Positions 1-9,046 of a stretch of 64,000 nt of DNA are shown piece after piece (positions within the stretch are counted from its first letter, which is position 1; each line of letters opens with the position of its first letter). Source of the stretch: Arthrobacter sp. Bi26 (GTDB lineage: Bacteria; Actinomycetota; Actinomycetes; Actinomycetales; Micrococcaceae); NCBI RefSeq assembly GCF_918697925.1, contig NZ_CAKKMF010000002.1, positions 56,988 through 120,987 of the forward strand, read 5' to 3'. A program made the position numbers and the translations under genes. The notes beneath the pieces are model-generated. The model had not been told where the DNA came from and did not search any database. It saw nothing but the letters and a program-made list of their open reading frames with translations.

Positions 1-1017
1 GATGCCCCGCAAACCCTTGGCTCTGGAATCACATTGCAGGGGAACGCCCTACGGGTCCTCCGCCAGCTAGGCGTCTGGGAGCAAATCGAGGCGAAGGGCT
101 ACGCGTTCAGCACCCTCGGCCTGCGCGCCCCGGACCCCGCCGGCACCGTCATCGCCGTGTTGGATGACATGCGGACCGGCGGCGATGACCTCCCGGCCAC
201 CCTGGGCATGTACCGCCCCGACCTCACCGCCATCCTCCGCGAGCGTGCCGCGCAGGCAGGCGCACGGATCAGCTACGGCAAGACGGTCACCGAAATAACG
301 GACGACGGCGGTTCCGTCACCGTGAGCACCGCCGACGGCGGCACCGCCCGCTACGACCTCCTGGTCGGCGCCGACGGCCTGCACTCAGCTGTCCGCAAGG
401 CCATCGGCATCGATAGTGAACCCCGGTCCACGGGCATGGGCATCTGGCGCGCGTTCGTGGAACGGCCGCAGGACGTGGTCCGCACCGACCTGACGTACGG
501 CGGGCCTTGCTTTATTGCCGGTTACTGCCCCACCGGCCCTGACACCATCTATGCCTACCTCGTGGAAAGGGCGCAGGAGCGCAAGCACGAGGACGGCCCC
601 CGCATTATGGCCGAACTCGCCGCCGCCTACGGCGGCCCGTGGAACGAGATCCGCGCCAACCTGGACCAGAGCGCCCGTATCAACTACACGTGGTTCACGA
701 CCCACCTGGTTGACGGGCCGTGGAACCGCGGCCGCACGATCATCATCGGCGACGCCGCCCACAGCTGCCCGCCAACCATTGCGCAAGGTGCTGCCATGGC
801 AATGGAAGACGCAGCCGTGCTGGCCGATCTCCTGATCGGCGCCGACGACATTACCGAGACACTCTGGAAAGAGTTCACCGACCGCCGCCTGGACCGGGCA
901 AAAGCAGTGGTGGACGCCTCCGTCCAGCTGGGCCAGTGGATGCTCGACGGCGTCCGGGACGCCAACGTGCCGGGCCTCATGCATTCAGTCTCCAGCTTGG
1001 TTAGGGAGCCCGCATGA
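1..1017 (+). CDS. FAD-dependent aromatic-ring monooxygenase (5' partial)
   Basis: Flavoprotein monooxygenase of the salicylate/4-hydroxybenzoate hydroxylase type, which uses FAD and NAD(P)H to hydroxylate an aromatic ring. The frame is open to the first base, so the N-terminal GxGxxG nucleotide-binding loop is outside the window; about 338 residues are visible. Seen: GADGLHSAV (the DG motif of this family) near visible residue 125 and GDAAHSCPP (GD motif, FAD binding) near 250. The stop overlaps the ATG of the next gene (ATGA), which implies translational coupling in a four-gene aromatic catabolic operon. The substrate cannot be read from sequence; an aglycone released by the downstream C-glycoside locus is an inference. 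Confidence 0.85.
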   Translation, partial: DAPQTLGSGITLQGNALRVLRQLGVWEQIEAKGYAFSTLGLRAPDPAGTVIAVLDDMRTGGDDLPATLGMYRPDLTAILRERAAQAGARISYGKTVTEITDDGGSVTVSTADGGTARYDLLVGADGLHSAVRKAIGIDSEPRSTGMGIWRAFVERPQDVVRTDLTYGGPCFIAGYCPTGPDTIYAYLVERAQERKHEDGPRIMAELAAAYGGPWNEIRANLDQSARINYTWFTTHLVDGPWNRGRTIIIGDAAHSCPPTIAQGAAMAMEDAAVLADLLIGADDITETLWKEFTDRRLDRAKAVVDASVQLGQWMLDGVRDANVPGLMHSVSSLVREPA

Positions 1018-2087
1018 GCACCGGCCCCGCTGAAAAACCTACGGTGGACGTCCACGCCCACATCCTGCTTCCGGCCCTGCAGCAATTGGTGGCCGAAGCT
1101 GATCCCGAGGGGTTCGGCGCTCAACAGGCCCTGGAAGTCCGGCGAAACGGACCCGAGTCGATGGCCGCTTCGGGAAAGATGATCAAGGAGCGCTGGCTGC
1201 AGCTGACGGACCTGGACCGCCGTCTTGCGGACATGGACGCCCAAGGTGTGGACGTGCAGCTGGTCTCGCCGTCGCCGTCACACTACTACTATTTCGCCGG
1301 GGAAGAGCTGGCCCTGAAGGTGGCCAGGTCCGCCAACCAGGCGGTGCGGGAGTTCGTGGACCGCGCCCCGGAACGGCTGAACGGCCTGGGCCTGGTGCCG
1401 CTGCAGCACCCTTCCTTGATGGTCGAAGCCCTGGAACACGCCATGCTGGAGTGCGGGTTGTTAGGCGTGGAAATCGGCTCGTTCGCCGCCACCCCCGCAG
1501 ACCCGGAGCGCAGCACGGTTGAGCTTTCCGACGCCAGGCTGGAACCGTTCTGGCGCCGCGCGGAAGAGCTGGGTGCCCTGGTGTTCCTGCACCCGTTCGG
1601 CTGCTCGCTGGACGAACGACTGGACCGCTTCTACCTCGCCAACACCGTCTCCCAGCCCGCGGAAAACGCGGTGGCTCTCTCCCACCTGATCTTTAGCGGG
1701 ATCCTGGACCGGCACCCCGACCTGAAAGTACTCGCCGCGCATGGCGGCGGGTATCTTCCCACGACGATCGGGCGCTCCGACCATGCCTGGCGCGTCCGGC
1801 CGGAGGCACACGGCTGCGCCCAGCCGCCGTCGTCGTATCTGAAGAAGCTGTACTTCGATTCGCTGGTCCACAACCCGGCTGAACTGCGGGCGCTCGTGGC
1901 CGCCGCTGGCCCGGGGCAGGTGCTGCTCGGCTCGGACTACCCGTTCGACATGGGCTCCGACCGCCCCGCGGCCGAGGTAATCGAGTCACAGCTTTCCGCC
2001 GAGGACGAGGCCAGGGTGCTGGCCGGCAACGCGGCTGCCCTGGGCATTACGCCCGCTTCAGTCCTCGCCGACCGCCGCACAGCCTAA
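1014..2087 (+). CDS. Amidohydrolase family protein, ACMSD-like
   Basis: Metal-dependent TIM-barrel hydrolase of the amidohydrolase_2 family, which includes 2-amino-3-carboxymuconate semialdehyde decarboxylase and resorcylate-type decarboxylases. Seen: metal-binding HxH at residues 14-16 (VDVHAH), HPFG near 193, AAHGGG near 241 and the terminal metal/catalytic Asp in LGSDYPF near 306. The length of 357 residues is normal for the family. It overlaps the upstream monooxygenase by 4 bases and is followed 11 bases later by a fumarylacetoacetate-hydrolase-fold gene. The order fits ring hydroxylation, then decarboxylation or hydrolysis, then C-C hydrolysis. The exact reaction (decarboxylase or hydrolase) is not determinable here. 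Confidence 0.85.
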   Translation: MSTGPAEKPTVDVHAHILLPALQQLVAEADPEGFGAQQALEVRRNGPESMAASGKMIKERWLQLTDLDRRLADMDAQGVDVQLVSPSPSHYYYFAGEELALKVARSANQAVREFVDRAPERLNGLGLVPLQHPSLMVEALEHAMLECGLLGVEIGSFAATPADPERSTVELSDARLEPFWRRAEELGALVFLHPFGCSLDERLDRFYLANTVSQPAENAVALSHLIFSGILDRHPDLKVLAAHGGGYLPTTIGRSDHAWRVRPEAHGCAQPPSSYLKKLYFDSLVHNPAELRALVAAAGPGQVLLGSDYPFDMGSDRPAAEVIESQLSAEDEARVLAGNAAALGITPASVLADRRTA

Positions 2088-2098
2088 GGAAGAATTTC

Positions 2099-3097
2099 AT
2101 GGCCAAGATCGCACGCTGGAACCACGACGGCCGGACGCAGTCCGGCTTCGTTGACAGCGGTAACTGCTACGCCCTCCCCGCAGGCCAGACGGTCCAGATG
2201 CTCTTGGACGCCGGGCTCGAAGAAACGCTGGATGTTGCCCGCCGGACCATCGGTTCTGGCCCGGCCGTTCCGCTGGCCGCCGTGCAGCTGCTCGCCCCAC
2301 TGGCGCCAACCACCATCCGGGACTTTGTCGCGTTCGAGGAACACGTCGAAGGCGTGCGGAAGAGCATCGATGGCGTGGCCGGCGTGGTGCCCGAATGGTA
2401 CGAGGCGCCCACCTTTTACTTCACCAACCCGCATACGGTGACCGGTACCGGCGAGGTGATTGGTATTCCGGCAGGCTGCGAGGACCTGGACTTTGAAACT
2501 GAAGTCGCCGCCGTCGTCGGACGCGTCCCCGGAAGCGACGGCCGGAACCTGACCGCAGCTGAGGCGCACAGGCACATTTTGGGCTACACGGTGCTCAACG
2601 ACTGGTCGGCGCGGGACTTGCAGCGCCGGGAGATGAAAGTCAGCCTGGGGCCGTGCAAGGGCAAGGACTTCGCCAACACGCTGGGACCCTGGATTGTCAC
2701 CGCGGATGAGTTCGAGGACCTGCACGACGCCGAAGGGTTCCTGCCGATCTCCATGGCCGTGGAAGTCAACGGGGAAGCCATCGGGCAGGACCTGCTGTCC
2801 AACATGGGCTGGCCGTTCGCCGAGCTCGTCGCCTACGCCTCGCAGGACTCCGTGGTGCGGCCCGGCGACGTGCTGGGCTCCGGCACCTGCGGCAGCGGCT
2901 GCCTCGCGGAGCTCTGGGGACGGAACGGCGCGAAGACTCCCCCGCCGCTGAAGACGGGAGACGTGGTCCGCATGACGGTGGAAGGCATCGGGACTATCGT
3001 GAACACGGTTGGTGAACGCCGTAACTCCGCGACCCGCGTGCGTGCCCGGCAGCGTCCGCGCAACCGGGTGGCCTTTACGGTTCCTTCCGGGACGTAG
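2099..3097 (+). CDS. Fumarylacetoacetate hydrolase (FAH) family protein
   Basis: FAH-fold enzyme; members hydrolyse C-C bonds of acylpyruvates, or act as hydratases, decarboxylases or isomerases in aromatic catabolism. Seen: the acidic metal-binding stretch DLDFETEVAAVVG near residues 129-141, LNDWSARDLQ near 168 and the catalytic-lysine region GPCKGKDFANTLGPW near 184-198. The start follows an AAGGAA-type ribosome site. The last roughly 30 residues (after NTVGERRN) are basic and do not look like the usual family C-terminus, so a late frameshift is possible, but the catalytic core is intact. The next gene begins one base after the stop. Confidence 0.85.
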   Translation: MAKIARWNHDGRTQSGFVDSGNCYALPAGQTVQMLLDAGLEETLDVARRTIGSGPAVPLAAVQLLAPLAPTTIRDFVAFEEHVEGVRKSIDGVAGVVPEWYEAPTFYFTNPHTVTGTGEVIGIPAGCEDLDFETEVAAVVGRVPGSDGRNLTAAEAHRHILGYTVLNDWSARDLQRREMKVSLGPCKGKDFANTLGPWIVTADEFEDLHDAEGFLPISMAVEVNGEAIGQDLLSNMGWPFAELVAYASQDSVVRPGDVLGSGTCGSGCLAELWGRNGAKTPPPLKTGDVVRMTVEGIGTIVNTVGERRNSATRVRARQRPRNRVAFTVPSGT

Positions 3098-3098
3098 G

Positions 3099-3872
3099 GT
3101 GGTCTCCCTTCAGCTCGATGGCCGGACTGTGGTGGTCACCGGCGCGGGCCAGGGCCAGGGCGCTGCCGAGGCGCGCATGCTGGTGGAGGCCGGGGCCCGT
3201 GTCATCGCCACAGACCTCGCGCTGACCATGCCAGCCGAGCTGGCCGTGTCATCGTCTTCGGCCGGTGCGCTGGTGTACCGGCAGCTGGACGTCAGCGATG
3301 CCTCCGGCTGGTCCGAACTCGCTTCCTGGATCGAGTCCCATGGGTGGCAGGTGGACGGGCTGGTCAACAATGCAGGCATCACCCAGCGGAGCCGGTTGCT
3401 GGATGCCTCGGTGGCTGACCTGCAGCGCGTCTATGAAGTCAATGTCGCCGGAAGCCTGCTGGGGATCCAGGCGCTCGCACCGCTGATGGGCAGTGCCGCA
3501 TCCATCGTCAATGTCGGTTCCGTCGCAGGCCTGACCGCGCACTATCCGGTGGCCTACACCGCCAGCAAGTGGGCGTTGCGGGGACTCTCGCAGGTGGCCG
3601 CCATGGAACTCGGCCCGCGGGGGATCCGCATTAACACTGTCCATCCGGGCTTCATCGAAACGCCCATGACGGCGAGCGCTAAGCCGGAATTCAGGCAGGC
3701 CACCCTGGCAGAGACTCCGCTGGGGCGCACTGGAAGCGTGGAAGAAGTGGCCGGCGTCGTGCTGTTCCTCCTCAGCCCGCTCTCGTCCTTCGTGACCGGT
3801 GCCGAGATACCGGTGGACGGCGGCCAGTCAGGCCACGGCGGAGCAAAGTCTGTCTCCGACGCCATGCGCTGA
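3099..3872 (+). CDS. SDR family NAD(P)-dependent oxidoreductase
   Basis: Classical short-chain dehydrogenase, 257 residues from a GTG at 3099 that sits one base after the upstream stop. The frame extends upstream to 3009, but that part overlaps the FAH gene and lacks SDR homology. Seen: the cofactor loop TGAGQGQG starting near residue 13, NNAG near 90, catalytic Ser in VNVGSVAG near 137 and YTASK near 152. The C-terminal GGQSGHGG is family-like. It is the last gene of the four-gene plus-strand operon and converges on the next SDR with an 18-base gap. It probably oxidises or reduces an alcohol/ketone intermediate; substrate unknown. Confidence 0.87.
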   Translation: MVSLQLDGRTVVVTGAGQGQGAAEARMLVEAGARVIATDLALTMPAELAVSSSSAGALVYRQLDVSDASGWSELASWIESHGWQVDGLVNNAGITQRSRLLDASVADLQRVYEVNVAGSLLGIQALAPLMGSAASIVNVGSVAGLTAHYPVAYTASKWALRGLSQVAAMELGPRGIRINTVHPGFIETPMTASAKPEFRQATLAETPLGRTGSVEEVAGVVLFLLSPLSSFVTGAEIPVDGGQSGHGGAKSVSDAMR

Positions 3873-3890
3873 CGCGGTGCACGATTTCGC

Positions 3891-4673
3891 CTAGCCCGGC
3901 AGCACGGCCGACCAGCCGCCGTCGACCATCAGGTTGGCGCCCGTCACGTAGGACGCTTCGTCGGAGGCTAGGAACAGCGCGCATTTGGCCACTTCTTCCG
4001 GCGTGCCGATCCGGCCCAACGGGATGCTGCCGGCGATGGACCGCATGGGGTGGTCGGCGGCCAGGAGGTTGCCCTCGGTGGCTGCGGTGCGGATCATTCC
4101 GGGGCTGACAGTATTGACGCGCAGTCCATACGGAGCCCCTTCGGCCGCGAGCTGCCTGGTCATGGCCACCACGGCCCCTTTCGTGGCGGTGTGGGCCAGC
4201 CGGCCGTTAGTCATGGAACCGGTAACTCCTGCCGTGGATCCCACCAGCACGATGGCGGCGTTCTGCGCCCGGATCAGTTGTGGCCAGAAGTATTTGACCG
4301 GCAGGAACACCACATCCATCTCGTGTTCGACATTCCACTTCCAGTCGGCAAACGTGAGCTGCTCCACCGGGGCGAAGCGGGTGACCGCCGCGTTGGCATA
4401 CAGGATGTGGACCTGGCCGTGGTTTGCGGCCACGTCCTGCGCCCATGCCGCCACAGCGGCCTCGTCCGTGAGGTCAACCCGGCTGCTGCTCATCCGGCCC
4501 CCGGCTGCGGTGACCTGGCGGACGGTGGCCGCGGCGCCGTCGTCGTCCATGTCACAGCCCACCACCACGGCGCCCGCCTCGGCGAAGGCGAGCGCCGCCG
4601 CCCTGCCCTGGCCGCTGGCCGTTCCGGTGATGACGGCGGTCTTGCCGGCCAGGCGCTGGCTGGAGACAGGCAT
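3891..4673 (-). CDS. SDR family oxidoreductase, atypical active site
   Basis: Short-chain dehydrogenase fold, 260 residues, with the cofactor loop TGTASGQG near residue 16 and VGSTAG near 142. The usual YxxxK motif reads HTATK (near 156), so the catalytic tyrosine is replaced by histidine while the lysine is kept. The following stretch TRQLAAEGAPYGLRVNTV is otherwise conserved. GAAAGGAATCCCC precedes the ATG, a good ribosome site. It lies 72 bases downstream of the LysR gene on the same strand and may be the last gene of an MFS-GMC-LysR-SDR unit. Either it belongs to an SDR subgroup tolerating His here, or it has lost dehydrogenase activity. Confidence 0.82.
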   Translation of the reverse strand: MPVSSQRLAGKTAVITGTASGQGRAAALAFAEAGAVVVGCDMDDDGAAATVRQVTAAGGRMSSSRVDLTDEAAVAAWAQDVAANHGQVHILYANAAVTRFAPVEQLTFADWKWNVEHEMDVVFLPVKYFWPQLIRAQNAAIVLVGSTAGVTGSMTNGRLAHTATKGAVVAMTRQLAAEGAPYGLRVNTVSPGMIRTAATEGNLLAADHPMRSIAGSIPLGRIGTPEEVAKCALFLASDEASYVTGANLMVDGGWSAVLPG

Positions 4674-4745
4674 GGGGATTCCTTTCGAAAGTGCGTTTCT
4701 TCGACTCTCGCAGGGATGGTCCGGATGGGGAACGGCGCTTTAGCT

Positions 4746-5708
4746 CTAGGTGGTATCTGCCGCGTGGATAGTTACCGGGTGGGCGGTGATGGGGAAAAGT
4801 TCGTGCAGCCGCGAACAGGCCCGCTGGACCACGGAACGCAGCCAGACGCTGGCAGGGTCCTCCGCCTGGGACGGGTGCCAGTACATCGCTTCCACGAGGG
4901 ACGCTTCAGCGCCTTCGGAGAACCCCAGCACAACAATATCCGCGCCGCGTTGGGCCCGTGCTGCCAGCATCCCGGGGACGAGCGCCACGAGGTCTGTCCC
5001 TTCCACCAGGAGTGGCAGAGACAGGAACCCGGCCACCACAGCCGCCACTCGGCGCTGAATACCTCGCGATTCGAACAGCTTGTCCGCCGGGGTGCTGATT
5101 CCCTCACCGAAATAGCCGACGGCGTGGGGAACAGTGGCCAGGTCCTCCACAGTGAGCCGGGGCTGCAGGAGCAGGGGATTTCCGGTGTCAGCCACAGCAA
5201 CAAAGCTGTCCCGGAACAGCTGCTTGCTGGCTCCCTGCATCTGGTACCCCGTGGGCCCGACGAGCAGGTCGATTTTTGAGTAGTCAGCCATCTGGCCCTG
5301 GATCCCGGACTTGGCTGTGGGAACGAAATCCACCGACACTCCGGGGGCCTCCTCGCGCAGGATCCCCCGCAGCGGCCCCACGATCAGGGCCGCCGCGTAG
5401 TCCGAGGCGGCGATGATGAATTCCCGCTCGCTCGTGCCGGCGTCGAAGCCGGACCGCACGCGCGTGGCCCGCTGGATGTGAAGCATGGCTTCATCAACCA
5501 GCGGGACCAGGGACTGTGCGAAGGGCGTGAGGTCATAGGTGCGGCCGTTCCGCACCAGGAGTTCGTCGTCGAAATGGCGCCGGAGCCTGGCCATTGCGGC
5601 GCTGGTGGCCGGCTGGCTGAGCTGGAGCCTCTCGGCTGCCCGGGAGATGTTCCGCAGTTCCAACAGGACCTGCAGCTGGGGCAGCAGGTTGAGGTCCAGG
5701 TTCTTCAT
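4746..5708 (-). CDS. LysR family transcriptional regulator
   Basis: LysR-type regulator: N-terminal winged helix-turn-helix (LDLNLLPQLQVLLE, then AAERLQLSQPATSAAMARL) over residues 1-60 and a periplasmic-binding-protein-like effector domain after about residue 88. About 320 residues, the usual length. An alternative GTG start lies two codons upstream at 5714. I prefer the ATG because LysR proteins commonly begin with this M-x-x-L-D-L-N-L-L pattern. It is downstream of a GMC oxidoreductase gene on the same strand (about 70-base gap), so it may be co-transcribed and regulate that unit. It is a paralogue of the LysR at 25247. Confidence 0.88.
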   Translation of the reverse strand: MKNLDLNLLPQLQVLLELRNISRAAERLQLSQPATSAAMARLRRHFDDELLVRNGRTYDLTPFAQSLVPLVDEAMLHIQRATRVRSGFDAGTSEREFIIAASDYAAALIVGPLRGILREEAPGVSVDFVPTAKSGIQGQMADYSKIDLLVGPTGYQMQGASKQLFRDSFVAVADTGNPLLLQPRLTVEDLATVPHAVGYFGEGISTPADKLFESRGIQRRVAAVVAGFLSLPLLVEGTDLVALVPGMLAARAQRGADIVVLGFSEGAEASLVEAMYWHPSQAEDPASVWLRSVVQRACSRLHELFPITAHPVTIHAADTT

Positions 5709-5783
5709 ACCCACAGGTTATCCGTGCCTCAACGTCAGCCCAGCCACAGCCGGCGGGCGTCTGAGCCCCAACGAGCAGCTGAC

Positions 5784-7361
5784 CTAGGCAATCTGCGAAC
5801 TAAGCTCCTCGGCAACCTTCCGGGCGCCGCGAACGGCGATGGCCACGCTCATCAGCGTGGGATTCATGGCCGTTGCCGTCGGAATGAGCGCATTTCCGCC
5901 CACCACCAGGTTGTTGTAGCCCCACACGCGTGACCACGGGTCCGCCACAGAGGCGCCGTCGTCGGTTTCACCCATGCGCATGGTGCCCTGGTAGTGCAGG
6001 CTCGAGCCGTTCGGCATGAGCCGGGGCTCGGCAACGAAGGCGCCAAGGGCCTTGCCGGCACGCCGCAGCCGCTCGGTTGCCTCGGCGATTTCCGCGTCTT
6101 CCCGTTCTGTGAGGGCGTACTCGATGGTCATGTTGGGGAATCCCCGGTAGTCCGGCTCATTGTCGTCGAACGTGACGGCATCCTCGTAGCGCGGGTGCTT
6201 GCGCATGCCGTAGCCCATGTTGACGTAGCCCCAGCGGTTCTCGGAGTACGGGGTTCCCGGCTCCATCGGGAACGGCGTGGTCTCGGTGTACATCACCTGG
6301 ACGGAGAAGGGGTGTTCCGGCTCTGAGAACGGGATGCGGTTGACCGCCGCGACGGGGTCTGCCGGGTTCAGTGCGCGCCGGGCCAGCTCGGCCTTAAGGT
6401 CCCCTTCGGTGGCGTACCGCCCCATCCTTTCGGCGTCCAGCGCCACCGTGGAGATGACCACGGGATGCTCGGTCAGGTAGTGGCCGAGGGCCTGCGGCCG
6501 CACACCGGATGCCCAGAGGAGCTGCGGGGAGCGGAAGGCATCGGCGGCCACCACCACGATGTCCGCTGCCACGAATGACTTCTCCCCGGTGCGGAGGTCC
6601 TCGACGGTGACACCGGTGACCCGGTGTCCGTCCAGTTCCACGCGGCGGACCAGGGTGAGGTCACGGAGTTCGAACTGCTTCGAGAGCGGGCTGTCCTTGT
6701 CGACGAGCGGGCCGAGGACGACGTCGGCGCCCGCCCAGCGCACGGAGCCGTCCGCTTGCGGGTCCCCGGCAACCGGAAGGGTGCCCACGCCGTACCCATC
6801 CGGCAGCTCCGCGCCGAACTCTTCTTCGAGGAGGGTCCGAATGGCCTCACCAACGGCGGAGTCGGCAAACGCTGCGCTGTGGACGTGAAGCAGCTGCTTC
6901 GCGTCCTCAATCAGCCCGTCCCATTCGTCGTCCGCTATGAAGGGGATTTTTTCACTGAAGGCGGGCGACGGCGTCGCGCAGGTCCAGTGCGCACCCTGGC
7001 CGCCGACGTTGGTGGCCGCAGCCGCCGCGGGAAAACTCGAGGCGTGGGCGGAGCCCGCGCCGCCGAAGTCGAGAAGGTGGGTGCCCTGGCGGGCGGTGAA
7101 CATTCCCTCGGTGACTGTGGCTGCCGGGATGCCGAGCGACTCACGGTAGGCGCCGGCCTGCGGCCCCTGCGACATTTCGCGCGCACGGGCCTTTTCGCCA
7201 GGGTCGGCAATGTTGCGGACGCTTTCGCCGGGAACCTCCGTCACCTGCGGCCCGGCTTCGAACATCACCACCCGCGCGTTCGGGACCTGCTCGAGGAGCA
7301 CCCGCGCATAGGTGGAGCCGATGGGCCCGCTGCCGACGATGGCGATGGTTGGGTTGGACAT
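5784..7361 (-). CDS. GMC family FAD oxidoreductase (putative glycoside 3-oxidase, CarA-like)
   Basis: Glucose-methanol-choline type flavoenzyme of the pyranose-oxidase-like branch, 525 residues. Seen: N-terminal FAD loop IVGSGPIGSTYAR (residues 7-19), a C-terminal catalytic His in SSLHYQGTMRMG near 455 and the partner Asn in NPT near 497, followed by the conserved AVRGARK tail. Known: FAD-dependent C-glycoside 3-oxidases such as CarA of Microbacterium and Arthrobacter belong to this branch and oxidise C3 of the sugar to prepare C-C cleavage. A second copy lies at 19134. The gene sits 16 bases behind an MFS transporter gene, so uptake or efflux and oxidation may be coupled. Substrate is inferred from context only. 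Confidence 0.85.
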   Translation of the reverse strand: MSNPTIAIVGSGPIGSTYARVLLEQVPNARVVMFEAGPQVTEVPGESVRNIADPGEKARAREMSQGPQAGAYRESLGIPAATVTEGMFTARQGTHLLDFGGAGSAHASSFPAAAAATNVGGQGAHWTCATPSPAFSEKIPFIADDEWDGLIEDAKQLLHVHSAAFADSAVGEAIRTLLEEEFGAELPDGYGVGTLPVAGDPQADGSVRWAGADVVLGPLVDKDSPLSKQFELRDLTLVRRVELDGHRVTGVTVEDLRTGEKSFVAADIVVVAADAFRSPQLLWASGVRPQALGHYLTEHPVVISTVALDAERMGRYATEGDLKAELARRALNPADPVAAVNRIPFSEPEHPFSVQVMYTETTPFPMEPGTPYSENRWGYVNMGYGMRKHPRYEDAVTFDDNEPDYRGFPNMTIEYALTEREDAEIAEATERLRRAGKALGAFVAEPRLMPNGSSLHYQGTMRMGETDDGASVADPWSRVWGYNNLVVGGNALIPTATAMNPTLMSVAIAVRGARKVAEELSSQIA

Positions 7362-7377
7362 GATGTCTCCTTTGAAA

Positions 7378-8874
7378 TCAGGCCGAAAGGGATTCGGAAG
7401 TTGTTTGGGGGGCGGGAACGGTTTCGTCAGAGAGGCGCCCGTGCGGAAGCAGGACCGCCGCGACTATTCCCACGGCGTACGTGGCCGCCAAGGCAATAAA
7501 GATGGGTGTGAAGACTGAGCCGTAGATCTGAGCCACGCTGGCCTGGACTGCCGGAGCAGCCCCTTTGACCAGTTGCGGGGTCAGGGTGGAAGCGTCCAGG
7601 CCCGCCGGCAAAAGGGCCGCCACGCCGAAGCCGATCACCCCGCCGATAATCGCCGTCGCCACTGTTGATCCCACCTGCCGCACCAGGTTGATCGTCGCGG
7701 TGATGGTGCCGGTCTGGCTGGCCGGAGCAGCTCCCTGGACCACAGTGACGATCAGGCTCATGAACGCGCCGGTGCCCATCCCAACAACGGCCATAACGAT
7801 CATGGGAACCCACAGCGGAAGCCCGGCGGGCAGCACCGCCATCACAAATAGTCCGGCGGCCCCCAACGATGTTCCCAGGATGGGGAAGATCCGGTACCGC
7901 CCCGTCCTGCTGGCCAGCCATCCGGTCAGCAGGTTGCTGGTCAACATGCCGAACACGGTTGCGATGGGCACGAGCCCGGACACGGTGGCGGTGGTCTGGT
8001 ACGCCATTTGGACGTACGTGGGCAAATAGGCGGTGATGGAGAAGAGGCCGACGCCGATAATCGCCGAGAGTGCAGTGCCTGCAGCGATGGTCCGGTTGGC
8101 GAAGAAATGCAGGGGGACGATGGGTTCGGGTGCGCGGCGCTCAACAAAGTAGAAGGCAACAAAGCCCAGCATGCTGACCGCGAGCGCGGCAGCGGTGGCG
8201 GGGCCCGCGCTGCGTTCTGCGGCCCAGGTGGCGGCGAGGACAAGGGCCACCAGTGCAGCGGTAAATACAGCCGCCCCGGCAACATCGAAGTGGCGGGGCA
8301 TGGGGCCAGGCTCCAGGTGGGGAACGGCAACCAGGGCAAGGGCCAGGGCTGCAGCGCCCACCGGGATGTTGATCCAGAAAACCCACTGCCATCCCCAGTA
8401 ATCGGTGATGGCGCCGCCGAGAACGGGGCCAACCAGGACCGCGATGGGGAAAGCTGCGCCAATGATGGCCATGTAGCGCGGACGTTCCCGCTGCGAGGTG
8501 ACCCTGGCGATGATGGTCTGCGACATCAGCTGCAGGCCCGCGGAGCTCATCCCCTGCAGGACGCGTGCGGCGATAAGCCATGCCATGTCCTGCGAGAAGC
8601 CGCAGGCCAGGGAGGCCGCCAGGAACATCACCAGCGAACCGAGGAAGATCCGGCGGGCTCCCAGGACATCACCTAGTTTGCCGAGCACCGGCAGCAGCAC
8701 TGTGCTCGCGAGGGTGTATCCCACAACAACCCAGCTCATGAGCTTCAGCGCGCCCAGCTCACCCGCAACCGTGGCCAGGGATGTCGACACCACGGTGTGG
8801 TCCAGGGCCCCGAGGAAGGAAACCGTGAGCAAGGAGATAACAAGGAGACGGAGTCTCAAAGGTGAAAGTGGCAT
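7378..8874 (-). CDS. MFS transporter, DHA2-type (14-helix drug:H+ antiporter family)
   Basis: Major facilitator superfamily permease, 498 residues, with about 14 hydrophobic segments. Seen: LDHTVVSTSLATVAGEL in helix 1 (the DHA2 motif D1 region), GKLGDVLGARRIF between helices 2 and 3 (motif A) and ARVLQGMSSAGLQ (motif B region). Members export drugs and aromatic compounds. It is the first gene of a minus-strand unit with the GMC oxidase 16 bases behind it, so export of an aglycone or toxic intermediate, or proton-coupled uptake, is plausible. About 170 bases of AT-richer intergenic DNA separate it from the gene ending at 9047. Confidence 0.88.
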   Translation of the reverse strand: MPLSPLRLRLLVISLLTVSFLGALDHTVVSTSLATVAGELGALKLMSWVVVGYTLASTVLLPVLGKLGDVLGARRIFLGSLVMFLAASLACGFSQDMAWLIAARVLQGMSSAGLQLMSQTIIARVTSQRERPRYMAIIGAAFPIAVLVGPVLGGAITDYWGWQWVFWINIPVGAAALALALVAVPHLEPGPMPRHFDVAGAAVFTAALVALVLAATWAAERSAGPATAAALAVSMLGFVAFYFVERRAPEPIVPLHFFANRTIAAGTALSAIIGVGLFSITAYLPTYVQMAYQTTATVSGLVPIATVFGMLTSNLLTGWLASRTGRYRIFPILGTSLGAAGLFVMAVLPAGLPLWVPMIVMAVVGMGTGAFMSLIVTVVQGAAPASQTGTITATINLVRQVGSTVATAIIGGVIGFGVAALLPAGLDASTLTPQLVKGAAPAVQASVAQIYGSVFTPIFIALAATYAVGIVAAVLLPHGRLSDETVPAPQTTSESLSA

Positions 8875-9046
8875 AGTGATCTACCCGAACGATCGGGCCG
8901 TCGACGCGACGTATTGTGCCTCCGGCGCACCATCACGACGGAGAACGGGTTCGGAAGGAACCCCGGCGCCGTTACTCATGTTACCCGACTTTAGTTGAAA
9001 AGCAACAAAAGAATGCGTGAATTAGACGCCGGTGGCGGGCGCCCCT

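Noticed and set aside
3009..3098. Upstream extension of the SDR gene to 3009
   Set aside because: Lies inside the FAH coding region and adds no SDR-like residues; GTG at 3099 right after the FAH stop is preferred.
4050..5279. 409-codon plus-strand open frame
   Set aside because: Antisense shadow of the SDR and LysR genes; no domain-like sequence, typical of GC-rich third-position bias.
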